From: Piezodorus guildinii | Taxonomy: Eukaryota; Arthropoda; Insecta; Hemiptera; Pentatomidae | Direction of reading: 5' to 3' | Assembly: GCA_023052935.1 (NCBI GenBank) | Contig: CM041294.1 | Location: forward strand, 13,689,791 to 13,753,790 | Length of the DNA: 64,000 nucleotides | Shown: piece by piece, positions 10,801 through 17,731 of the stretch | Layout: each line of letters starts with the position of its first letter | Position numbering within the stretch: position 1 is the first letter of the stretch | Notes under the pieces: generated by a model | What the model was told of the DNA's origin: nothing | Database searches by the model: none | The model's input: only the letters and a program-made list of their open reading frames with translations | Position numbers and translations under genes: made by a program

Positions 10801-11404
10801 TATCTTCCGGTGCCAATCCAACCTGCCAATATCCACTGCGGAGATCCAAGGTAGAAAATAGTTTGCAACCCTCTAGTGTGTCCAGCGTGTCGTCAATCCT
10901 TGGGAGTGGGTAACTGTCCTTCTTCGTGGCGTTGTTCAAAAGACGGTAATCTACGCAGAATCTTGTCGTCCCATCTTTCTTTTTCACCAGTACGACAGGA
11001 GACATCCATGGGCTACTCGAGGGCTCGATGACACCATCATTCGCCATATCCTTAAGAATCTCCTCGGCATCCTTTCGTTTAGCTAGCGGCAGCCTCCTCG
11101 GGATCTGTCGGATGGGCTGTGTATCCCCGGTGTCAATTTTGTGCTGGACGATGTTCGTTCTACCCCGTGGTCCTGAGCTGATCTCGAAAATGTCCTGCCA
11201 TCGGGTAATCAATCTCTTCACGATTTCGCTCTGTTCAGGCGAAAGTTCTCTGCATGATTCCTCCACGAATCCTTTTAATTCTTCGGGTAGTCCTCGTTGC
11301 TCGGGGGGGTTGCGTTGTAGCTGTCGGACTACTGAGGTTGCGGCCGTACATTCTCCGACTGGTGTTCCTCTCTTTAGTGTCACCGGGAAGCTGTTCAGAT
11401 TCAT
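7865..11404 (-). CDS. pol: Gypsy-1 Pol: RT, RNase H, integrase and macro domain
   Basis: 1179 aa from the ATG at 11404. Domains in order: reverse transcriptase with FCVDYRLLN and the catalytic YLDD at residues 249-252; RNase H with ILDTDAS near 395; the integrase HHCC zinc finger (HLGVH to WCRRCATC, about 630-675); the integrase core with VDIAGPFP, LHADQGRNF and NGMVERMNR supplying the D,D,E residues (about 696-793); a GPY/F module (WDGPYEVIKRI, about 930); then a macro domain at 1005-1140. A Gypsy Pol normally ends at GPY/F or a chromodomain, so the extension is unusual. No stop or frameshift is visible. The frame is -1 relative to protease, and its ATG overlaps the protease stop as TGATG. 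The protein would copy the element's RNA and integrate the cDNA; what the macro domain adds is not known. Confidence 0.93.
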   Translation of the reverse strand: MNLNSFPVTLKRGTPVGECTAATSVVRQLQRNPPEQRGLPEELKGFVEESCRELSPEQSEIVKRLITRWQDIFEISSGPRGRTNIVQHKIDTGDTQPIRQIPRRLPLAKRKDAEEILKDMANDGVIEPSSSPWMSPVVLVKKKDGTTRFCVDYRLLNNATKKDSYPLPRIDDTLDTLEGCKLFSTLDLRSGYWQVGLAPEDKEKTAFSIGTGLWQFTVMPFGLCDAPATFERLMESVLRGLSWEICLVYLDDIIVLGKSFTHHLENLERVFERLRAANLKLNPKMCNLFRRQVNYLGHVVSDNGVAVDPEKITAITNWPAPRDKHQVRSFLGLCTYYRRYVKGFANIAKPLTRLTEEKRTFLWDRECQASFEELKKKLSSAPILSYPRPEGKFILDTDASNTAIGSVLSQLQDGEEKVIGYFSKALSAPERNYCVTRKELLAVVKSIEHFHKYLYGRRFLLRTDHAALMWLLRFKSPEGQVARWIERLQEYDFESAHRSGTSHRNADALSRRPCDGECKHCSRQEEKQATVLRTTVVTDGWQDTQLAKEQDEDPDLKQIREWKLSGQRRPSWQDVAPMSKNIKTYWAQWNSILLDKGLLKRALENTEGDQRRLQLIVPKIKVPEVLRELHDGASGGHLGVHRTLEKVRERFYWANLKDDVLDWCRRCATCAASNGPIRKKKAPMKKYNVGAPFERIAVDIAGPFPVTDNGNRYILVAMDYFSKWVEAYALPNQEAATVADVLVKQLVSRFGVPMELHADQGRNFESAVFTRMCEALGIRKTRTTPLHPQSNGMVERMNRTMGRYLAKVVSDHQRDWDQYLHLFLLAYRSSVNETTGQTPANVVFGRELRLPCDLKFGFKPDEEVAGEDYVTNLRKRMNTIHEKVRTNIQGASDRMKERYDIKAEKGGFQPGDLVWLHDPRRRQGYSPKLQNSWDGPYEVIKRINDVIYRIRKQPKGKPKVVHFNRLAPYKGNHGPTEEQQVRNLTDKDLTPHPKAPDSRRVTQTVYRDIFSLPVDYALAHCVAEHLRDSRGIATVFRKKFAGIEELERQGPRVGKTLHQEHEGRHLFYLVTKSSSEQKPTYDTLRRSLGDLRRKLLELRVTKLAIPKLGCGYDGLEWRIVRNIVEETFANSGVIIMVCTFNPWKDKTPTSEEDQHRSASAICALGQSTSKEGVVLRSRQ
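7885..7897 (-). other. Gypsy-1 polypurine tract
   Basis: On the minus strand AAGGAGGGGGTAG directly precedes the 3' LTR start TGCTACGG. This is the expected primer for plus-strand DNA synthesis. It lies inside the last codons of pol. Confidence 0.85.
7985..8392 (-). other. TARG1/OARD1-like macro domain at the C-terminus of Gypsy-1 Pol
   Basis: Residues 1005-1140 match the compact macro-domain fold of the TARG1/OARD1 family along their whole length. Visible blocks are DIFSLPVDYALAHC, RGIATVFRKKFAGIEEL, RHLFYLVTKSSS, KPTYDTLRRSL, KLAIPKLGCGYDGLEW and a closing strand IIMVCTF. TARG1 removes ADP-ribose from glutamate or aspartate and deacylates O-acetyl-ADP-ribose, using a Lys and an Asp. Their counterparts are Lys1072 (in YLVTK) and Asp1113 (in GCGYD), and the spacing of 41 residues equals that between Lys84 and Asp125 of the human enzyme. 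ADP-ribose hydrolysis is therefore likely but inferred. It is in frame with integrase. Confidence 0.9.
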
Positions 11405-12108
11405 CAGTCGGATTGGGGTGGTATGTCCGACCTTGCAACCAGAACACCGCGTCCGACTTCCTGCTCCTCGTGCTTCCCAGGTTCAAGTAGAAGACATTGA
11501 CCCTCCGGTAGTCGTCCATTGATCGTCCCATGCGTCAGAATTTGACTCCGTGCAGGTAAAGTGGTGTCTAGTAGGAGTACTCGTGCATAGAGGTCCTTTC
11601 CCTGCCGAAGGATGACCTCTTCGTCTCCCAGCGTCATCACACCTCTCGACATGTCCAGCTTGATCCCGTATTTGATCATCAAGTCCATGCCGAAGATGAC
11701 TTCCTCGTCTATTTTCGCCACGAGAACGCGGTGCTCTAGACGTTGGCCCCCGATGAAGAAAGTGGCAACTGTCTCCCCGTAGACCTCGACTGGCTGTCCT
11801 GTGGCTGTCCGTAACGCCCAAGTGGTAGGTGATATCTTCTCAGCGTTAACTGCCTTCGGGTTCAGTATTGTCATGGTTGCGCCGGTATCCAGCAGAAAAC
11901 TCCGCAGCTGCCCGTTCACCATTCCATCCACATAAAAACTATTTGTCTTGCTCCCTATTGTCGCGATTCTCACGGCGACCCTGGGGCCTTTGATGCTACG
12001 GGTTGACAGTTGCCCCTTCCCATCAACCCTCCTTAGTTTTCCTGTGGCTTTTCCGGCTTCCTGGTAGGACACTTGCTTCTGGGGTGTCCAAGTTGACCGC
12101 AGCTCCAA
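11404..12108 (-). CDS. pro: Gypsy-1 protease frame (Pro)
   Basis: An open frame of at least 234 codons without an ATG at its start. It overlaps the end of gag by about 75 nt or more in the -1 frame, which suggests translation by ribosomal frameshifting. The retropepsin signature FLLDTGATMTIL lies in the middle, followed by a flap-like stretch and IFGMDLMIKYGIKLDM, as in Gypsy aspartic proteases. It ends with TGA at 11404-11406, sharing one base with the pol ATG. The natural continuation of the protein (a PIRLMNLNSFPVTL block) is in the pol frame, again -1. So either a second frameshift or reinitiation is used, or this copy lost one base in the CCCC run near 11416-11419. Confidence 0.85.
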   Translation of the reverse strand: MELRSTWTPQKQVSYQEAGKATGKLRRVDGKGQLSTRSIKGPRVAVRIATIGSKTNSFYVDGMVNGQLRSFLLDTGATMTILNPKAVNAEKISPTTWALRTATGQPVEVYGETVATFFIGGQRLEHRVLVAKIDEEVIFGMDLMIKYGIKLDMSRGVMTLGDEEVILRQGKDLYARVLLLDTTLPARSQILTHGTINGRLPEGQCLLLEPGKHEEQEVGRGVLVARSDIPPQSD

Positions 12109-13367
12109 CAGCGTATCTCCTTTTTGCGGGTCCTGAGGGCTTCTAAAACCTTTGCTACTATGTCCTCGATGGTGGGGGCCGCGTTAGGCTCCGCTTCTGC
12201 CGCTCGAACTCGTGCATGTCCACGGACTGACTGCCTGACAGCCTCGAATTCCATGGCCTGCGACAATGCATCGCCCAAAGTTTTAGGGCGTGCGAGTTTC
12301 ACTGCCTGTTGGGTTTCCGGGTCTCGAAGTCCATCCAGGAATTTTTCGATAGCCAAGCTCTCGTAGACGTCGTCGGTGACCGTTGGGTAGGCATTTCTCA
12401 CTAGCCGGGCGATATCTGCTTCAAATTCCTGCAGCGTCTCGTTGGTCTTCTGGACCCTGTTCTTTAACTGGGAACGGTATAGTTGGTCCATGTGGCGATG
12501 GCCGAAACGCATCTCCAGTCTTTTCATCAGCTCACCGTAGTTGCACCGCTCCGACATGGGCATCCCCTGTAGCACTCCTAAGGCGTCTCCACGCAAGGCT
12601 AGGCACAACGCTGATGCTTGCGTCTCCTTTGACCACCCGTGGATCGAAGCCGCTGTCTCGAAGAGAGTCATGTAGTCCTCCCATGGCGTCTTCCCGTCGA
12701 ACAATGGGATGGTGTTGTGTGTTGGTGGCATCCCAGCATTGGCGGAGGGAATGGTGTTGTGAGGGCTTCTCTCAGAGGGTTGGTCGGTGTCGATTGTCGT
12801 TGGGTTGTTCATACGTTCTTCTAGAGCTTCTATTCTTACCCTAAGTTCATTTTCTACTGAATCGACTTTTTCTCCTAATCTAGATTCTACATCAGCTAAC
12901 TTATTATCTACACTTTCCATTAACTTAGTTTCTAAATTGCCTAAATTAGCCTCCAATGTATTTTTAACAGTACTTAATTCATTACCTAACTTCTTTTCTA
13001 CATTACCTAACTCATTTTTAACAGTACTTAACTCATTACCTAACTCATTTTTAACAGTACTTAACTCATTACCTAACTCATTTTTAACAGTACTTAACTC
13101 ATTACCTAACTCATTTTTAACAGTACTTAACTCATTACCTAACTCATTTTTAACAGTGCCTAATTCAGTTTTAAAAGTTGCAGACAACTTACTGAAATCA
13201 TTTTCAAACGTAATCTCGTCTGGATTTTCCCCTGACTCAACAAAAAATTGGCGCAAGCGTTGTTGCAGTACTAATTTCGTTCCGGAAGTATCCAGATCTC
13301 GTTCTTCTAACTCCCGTCTTAAGTCTGCAACTTTTAAATCATTCAGTCTAACACTCTGAGAAGTCAT
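12033..13367 (-). CDS. gag: Gypsy-1 Gag with SAP-like motif, coiled coil and zinc knuckle
   Basis: 444 aa from the ATG at 13367 (the open frame extends three codons further, without an ATG). The N-terminus (about residues 5-42: LNDLKVADLRRELEERDLDT, then GTKLVLQQRLRQF) fits a SAP DNA-binding motif. Residues of about 65-190 form a coiled coil built from 11-residue units ELGNELSTVKN. A Gypsy capsid core follows (FDGKTPWEDYMTLFETAA, LALRGDALGVLQGM, QEFEADIARLVRNAYP). The C-terminus has one CCHC zinc knuckle, CWSCGQLGHPRSKC, at about 420-433. Gag packages the RNA; a SAP motif in Gag is uncommon and suggests chromatin or DNA contact. That role is inference. Confidence 0.9.
   Translation of the reverse strand: MTSQSVRLNDLKVADLRRELEERDLDTSGTKLVLQQRLRQFFVESGENPDEITFENDFSKLSATFKTELGTVKNELGNELSTVKNELGNELSTVKNELGNELSTVKNELGNELSTVKNELGNVEKKLGNELSTVKNTLEANLGNLETKLMESVDNKLADVESRLGEKVDSVENELRVRIEALEERMNNPTTIDTDQPSERSPHNTIPSANAGMPPTHNTIPLFDGKTPWEDYMTLFETAASIHGWSKETQASALCLALRGDALGVLQGMPMSERCNYGELMKRLEMRFGHRHMDQLYRSQLKNRVQKTNETLQEFEADIARLVRNAYPTVTDDVYESLAIEKFLDGLRDPETQQAVKLARPKTLGDALSQAMEFEAVRQSVRGHARVRAAEAEPNAAPTIEDIVAKVLEALRTRKKEIRCWSCGQLGHPRSKCPTRKPEKPQEN
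13011..13161. repeat. 33-bp tandem repeat inside Gypsy-1 gag
   Basis: Four to five near-perfect copies of a 33-bp unit (11 codons) encode the ELGNELSTVKN coiled-coil repeats. More diverged units extend to about 12900. The near-identity of the copies points to recent expansion in frame. Confidence 0.9.
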
Positions 13368-13430
13368 TTTCCACACAGTAGCCCAATAATTACAAAAACA
13401 AGAAAACCAAAATTATAACCATTTACAATG

Positions 13431-13448
13431 ATCCCACTTCTGACACCA
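13431..13448 (-). other. Gypsy-1 primer-binding site
   Basis: Three bases inside the 5' LTR the minus strand reads TGGTGTCAGAAGTGGGAT. It starts with the TGG that pairs with a tRNA 3' CCA end and is of the expected length. I cannot name the tRNA with confidence. Confidence 0.75.
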
Positions 13449-13451
13449 AAT

Positions 13452-13981
13452 TGTTACGGGCTACGGGGTGTGCGAAATGAACTACTCCAGTTTACAAATT
13501 ACAGATGTTTATTAAATACAGAAAACACAAATACAAAGGGATTACTAACCACTATATTAACAATAATAATGGAATTACTAGCTTAACTACTAAACAGTAT
13601 ACATATAAAATGAGGTATTCCTAACGAATAAACTACTTACAATCTGCTAGACTTATTCTAAGACTTACAACTATAAATTATATATAAACTACAGTCTTCT
13701 AATTTCCCAACGACCGATTATCACAATATTGACACACAGTTTCACTACACTGTCACACTGTCACGAGTTGTTCACTGATACATTCACTTGAGCAAGATCA
13801 AGACTGACTCACCCAGGCTCAGGGGACCGCTATTTGTACCACCGCCGAATCTTCTAGACCCGGGCGCAGGTAAGGCGGTGGGCCTTTCCAGGCACTTCGA
13901 GGACTGTCCAGGTCCAGAAGTCTCTAGCCTCATCTAGGCCCCTCCAGGCGTGGTCCACCCGTCATTGTCTTGACCGTAGCA
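13452..13981 (-). repeat. Gypsy-1 5' LTR (right)
   Basis: 530 bp, TG...CA. It lacks the 13-nt duplication present in the left LTR and otherwise looks identical. On the minus strand it should carry the promoter of the element. Confidence 0.95.
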
Positions 13982-14236
13982 ATATTTTAGAAAAAATATT
14001 ATCTTATACTCAAGCTTTTAAAAGTTAATAGAGAGAGATGAAAATAAGATAGAACTAACTGATTATTTTAGATAATAATATAATTGATTTTTTAATAAAA
14101 CACATGTTTCTATGTAAATCTAACTTGATTAATTTTTTAATAGTTGCACGTATTTTTATCTCTAACGGTATTTGAAAATTCTTTCATTGATTTTAAAAAT
14201 GGAGGTAAGTGAAAGTCGTGTGTTGTCCGCACCAGA

Positions 14237-14814
14237 TTTTAATAATTGGGAGTGGTCAGCTAAGGTATATACCAGGGCACAACAAGCCTTGCCATCATGG
14301 ACACTAGGTGTTTTGCTTTTACCTTTCCAGAAACCCTTTGTCAGAAGAGGTCCTGAATAAACTTCACTAACGAGGACATTTTTGGATATTGTACCTGACA
14401 TCTGTTTTGGGACTGCTTGCTGTGTCCACTGTTTGCTATGCCAGCTGCACTCTATGTATAGTCAGCTTCACCTGTGTAGCTTTATTTTATTTATTTTATA
14501 ACACGACAAGTGTATTGGGGATGCCACTGCGCTTGAGGAGCTTGAAACGGGTTCATTAAGGAACGCTTTTTATAAATAGTTGCAGAATTATATTCAAGAG
14601 AAAAGAGATTCAAGAGCTTAATTAATATAAAATTACAAATCCTATCGATTATATTAATTTTAATAACATGCTTTATTGAGAAATAATACAATCTGCCATT
14701 ATCTTGGGCAATAAGTATTAGGGCTAAAATAATGTCATTCATACCATATGTACCGAGTAAAAAACATAATAAAACAAGACATAACAATAATAGTGAGTTT
14801 TTTAAAAGAGTGCA
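14237..14814. other. unassigned spacer
   Basis: AT-rich. The open frames here (for example 14491-14883 minus) show no known motif. Confidence 0.4.
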
Positions 14815-14880
14815 AATCCTTTGTTGCACTGTCCTTCGGAGATGACGTAAAATGGTAGTTCTGTGCCTCTGGATCTCTAT
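14815..14880 (+). repeat. SINE-1 core fragment
   Basis: The stretch GTCCTTCGGAGATGACGTAA and what follows match the central part of the SINE-1 copies at 45283 and 48037. Both ends of the SINE are missing, and it abuts mariner M3. Confidence 0.6.
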
Positions 14881-14882
14881 CA

Positions 14883-15797
14883 TTGGGTTGGTTCACATGA
14901 AATGTCCGTTTTTATAGTTTCTGAAATACATAAAGGACTTTGCAGGTCTCTGTTGTTTTCTCCGAATGTTTACATATTTAAAGTAAACAGTTACTAATCC
15001 TCTACCCTTGTTTTATAAACATTAGCTTCCCAATCAATTACCCACTTTTTAGTATACCTCCAAAAATGAACATGGAAACACGTGATTTTCGAGTAATATT
15101 TTTTTACGAGTTTAAACTTGGCATTTCAGCAGCTGAGGCCGCTAGAAATATTTGCAAGGCGTTTAGGGAAGGGAGTGTTAATGAACGGACCATTCGCCGT
15201 TGGTTTGCTAAGTTTTCAGCTGGGGATACCGACTTGGAAAACTTGCCCCGAGGAAGATCTCCGTCCGTAATAGACAACGATGTCCTTAAACATACAGTAG
15301 AAGGAAACAACTACCAAACAGTTAAAGGACTCTAAGCACAACTAAATTCAAGTGCATCTACCGTTTCCAGACATTTAAAGTGTATTGGGAAAGTAAAATA
15401 CATGGGTACCTCATGATCTCACTGAGCGGCAGCAAGACCCCATGTTTCAAAACATACCTTGCAAATATTGAAAGAACGGGGCTACGAAGTTCTTTCGCAC
15501 CCACCATATTCTTCCGACTTGTCTCCAACAGATTACCACCTGTTCAGGAATTTAGACAACTTCGTCAAAGGAAAACTTTTTGACAATGATGATCAAGTGA
15601 AAAGTGCGTTTTCAGATTTTGTTTGACTTCAAAGCTCAGAGTTTTTCAGTTTGGGGGATAAAAAAGTTGGTGTCACGTTGGGGAAAATGTGTAGAAAAAG
15701 AAGATAAATACTTCGAATAAAATTATCTTGTTTTCATATCGTATTTTAATAAAAATCCTTTACCTTGAAAACGGACGTTTCATGTGACACAATCCAA
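14883..15797 (+). mobile_element. mariner element copy M3, internally deleted
   Basis: Both terminal repeats are present (TTGGGTTGGTTCACATGAAA at the left, complement at 15797), with TA on the right and CA on the left, probably a mutated TA. It carries the common internal deletion joint. Confidence 0.93.
15066..15720 (+). pseudogene. mariner transposase remnant (M3)
   Basis: From the ATG, 89 codons keep the N-terminal DNA-binding half (YEFKLGISAAEAARNICKAF; RTIRRWFAKF; LENLPRGRSPSVIDND). A TAA stop interrupts at 15333-15335. Further on the tail region with DLSPTDYHLFRNLDNFVKGK and a terminal TAA at 15720 can be followed with frameshifts. The catalytic core between the helix-turn-helix region and the LKELG-like segment is deleted. 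Confidence 0.88.
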
Positions 15798-16459
15798 TAT
15801 TTCAGTACAAGTTCTAAACAACCTACATTAGATATCATTGATGAAGACATTAAATGCAGTAATGTCAATCACATAACAAACAGAGATGTAATTAGAAAGG
15901 TAGTTCTGAAAAAAGTAATTAAATTATGATTAGGTCTCCCTGTAATTACTTCCCTATATATTTATAGCACTTCAATTATTGAGCAGTAATAAAACAGCGT
16001 TTCGACACCACAAGGTAATAGACATGGTAGTTATCTATTTCTGACCAAGGACCCACTACTTGCCTACTAACAGTAGGTTGGCCTACTCTAACCGTACCTG
16101 AAACAATTTATAGTTAAGTTATGTGTTGAAAATTGAGATATTGATTCCCAAAAAGTACTACAAGACGTTTTTTTCATTATTGATATGTTGATATATTTGT
16201 ATTCTAATGGTTTAGTTTTATCTAAACCCGCCATCAGATTTTATCTAACAAACATAGAAATCTTTTAAAACGTATTTGAAAATTGCATTTCATTCTAAAA
16301 GGTACTAAAAATATTTCCTTCCAAAACGTACTTTAGTTTCTGTAAACAGATATAACCTTTACATTAATTTCCTTCCAAAAGGTACTATATTTTCTACTAC
16401 ACGGCAGAAGCACCTAAAACCGTAATATATCACCATTAATTTATTGTTTTATTCATTTT
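15798..16459. other. unassigned spacer with a recurring short motif
   Basis: No gene. A degenerate motif of the form TTCCAAAAGGTACTA occurs about four times in one orientation (near 16149, 16297, 16319, 16371). It resembles the ends of the MITE-like element at 17231. Confidence 0.5.
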
Positions 16460-16692
16460 GATCGCGGAGATTCAAATGGGCGAGTAAAGTTGTTGAGGAA
16501 CGGATTCCGAGAAAGTTAGTATTCGCTGATCCGACTGGTAGGCGTCCGAAAGGTAGGCCGAAGCGTCGATGACAGGATTGCGTTAAGGCTGATCTCGGGG
16601 GCCTGGGCTTGAACGGTGAACAATGGACGAGTCAGTGTAGGGGGGATATGGAGGTATCGGCATCGAACCTTCGGGTTCGGTAAGCCTATTAT
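16460..16692 (+). pseudogene. RTE-type LINE 3' end fragment
   Basis: Matches the last 230 bp of the LINE at 24292-25277: the coding block for RIPRKLVFADPTGRRPKGRP, then the same end (CGAACCTTCGGGTTCGGTAAGCC) and an ATT-type tail. The reading frame is interrupted. It is a 5'-truncated copy of that family. Confidence 0.8.
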
Positions 16693-17003
16693 TAATTTTG
16701 TGCATTTTTATTTGTTCATTTAGTACTTCTTGAATCTCTGATATTATTTCGATCAATAGTTTTAACCTAATAATCAGCTTTTAGGCTGTTATAATCAACT
16801 TGTAATTCCCTAGCTTCGGTTCTCGTAGGTTCCCAGTTAGGTTTTTCATAGTATTTCTTCTTGCAGCCACATAAATTTGATATAAAAATCTTAAGAAACT
16901 CACATTTTTACAGAATAATGGTATTTTTTCCAGTAAATGGCTGGAATTAGAATTCCCTGACCTTGCTAAAATCAGAAGAAAAAACGTGCCTGATCTAACC
17001 TAA

Positions 17004-17192
17004 GATAAAACTAACTGATTATTTTAGATAATAAAATAAAAGATTTTTTAATAAAACACATGTTTCTATAGAGATTCGATTTAATTACTTCTTTAATGAT
17101 TTCACGTATTTTAATATCTAACTGTATTAGAAAATCCTTTCATTGATTTTAAAAATGGAGGTAAGTGAATGTCGTGTGTTGTCCGCACCAGA
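17004..17192 (-). mobile_element. HINE 5'-end fragment (copy in left duplication)
   Basis: Ends with the complement of TCTGGTGCGGAC at 17192 and keeps the offset arm GTAAGTGAATGT. The 3' hairpin and interior are missing. Its twin lies at 22500-22688. Confidence 0.72.
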
Positions 17193-17230
17193 TTTTTTTT
17201 TTCCAGAAATTACTATATCCCTTTTAATTC

Positions 17231-17432
17231 GTTCCAAAAAGTACTATATCTATATTATAGTGTTAAAAAGTCATGGGAAAAGCGCAAGAATTTGGAAAAA
17301 GAAGTTGTTAATAAAGTAAAAAATCGACTTTACATTTTAATAAAAAAATAATTAAATAATAATTGGTCCAGTAATAAATATTTATGCGTTTTCTGTAAAA
17401 TTGTCTAAAGTGAATATAGTACCTTTTGGAAC
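17231..17432. mobile_element. candidate MITE with 19-bp terminal inverted repeats
   Basis: The left end GTTCCAAAAAGTACTATAT and the right end ATATAGTACCTTTTGGAAC are inverted repeats with one mismatch, 202 bp apart, around non-coding DNA. No clear target duplication is seen, so the assignment is tentative. Its twin is at 22727-22928. Confidence 0.45.
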
Positions 17433-17489
17433 TCAACGTCTCACTTGTGAAATGATTTTTTTTTTTTTTTAATTTAAAAGAAATTATAA

Positions 17490-17704
17490 TGTTGGCTTTG
17501 GTCGCTTAACATATGGTTTCCCATATGATTGTAAATAGTGTAAAGTGTAACCACAATTTGTTCTCTTACTACGTTGAAAGACTGACGTGTAATTTAATTC
17601 TTTTATACAGGTATTAATTTATTTATTGTTTTAATTGTTTGTATTTTTATATCAATCTCTCGTTCTAATTATTTTTGTACTTTTATACAGAGAATAAAAT
17701 CACG
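17490..17704 (+). repeat. Gypsy-2 5' LTR
   Basis: Starts TGTTGGCTTTGG and ends near AAAATCACG, which is not the canonical CA. Its 3' limit is set by where it stops matching the right copy. It is one T longer than the right LTR. Confidence 0.85.
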
Positions 17705-17731
17705 TTTTTAGAAATTAAATTACAAGCTTCA

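Larger units (their letters stand above)
7342..13981 (-). mobile_element. Gypsy-1: Ty3/Gypsy retrotransposon encoding a macro domain
   Basis: A full-length LTR retrotransposon of about 6.6 kb on the minus strand. Its LTRs (543 and 530 bp) look identical except for one 13-nt duplication, and both have TG...CA ends. A 4-bp duplication ATAT (7338-7341, 13982-13985) flanks it. In order it holds a primer-binding site, Gag, protease, RT-RNase H-integrase with a C-terminal macro domain, and a polypurine tract. Near-identical LTRs and long open frames argue for a recent insertion. Its GC content is clearly higher than that of its surroundings. Confidence 0.95.
6706..14236 (-). mobile_element. HINE copy B, split by the Gypsy-1 insertion
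   Basis: The 3' hairpin end lies at 6706 (ACTTTCACTTAC, then the TATATA palindrome) and the 5' end, complementary to TCTGGTGCGGAC, at 14236. The two halves (6706-7341 and 13982-14236) join into one normal HINE once Gypsy-1 and one copy of its ATAT duplication are removed. The split point is in the segment following the shared block ATACCGTTGGAAAGCTAAA. Confidence 0.8.
16730..17485 (+). repeat. 755-bp direct duplication, left copy
   Basis: Matches 22226-22980 with only two substitutions seen by eye plus one T in a homopolymer. It lies immediately outside the left LTR of Gypsy-2, exactly where a target-site duplication would be. It contains a HINE fragment (17004-17192), a MITE-like element (17231-17432) and the first bases of a Jockey 3' tail (from about 17456). 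Confidence 0.93.

Noticed and set aside
11028..11522. 164-codon plus-strand open frame
   Set aside because: Antisense shadow of the Gypsy-1 pro-pol region, where the real domains are on the minus strand.
13011..13161. regular direct repeats resembling a CRISPR array
   Set aside because: The units are contiguous 33-bp tandem copies without spacers and encode protein repeats.
12787..13359. 190-codon plus-strand open frame with repeats of NSLPNSFLTVL
   Set aside because: It is the antisense of the Gypsy-1 Gag coiled-coil repeats; the 33-bp units are open on both strands.
17169..17351. 60-codon open frame duplicated at 22665-22847
   Set aside because: It lies across a HINE end and a MITE-like element in the 755-bp duplication, so the repeated frame reflects the duplication and not a gene.
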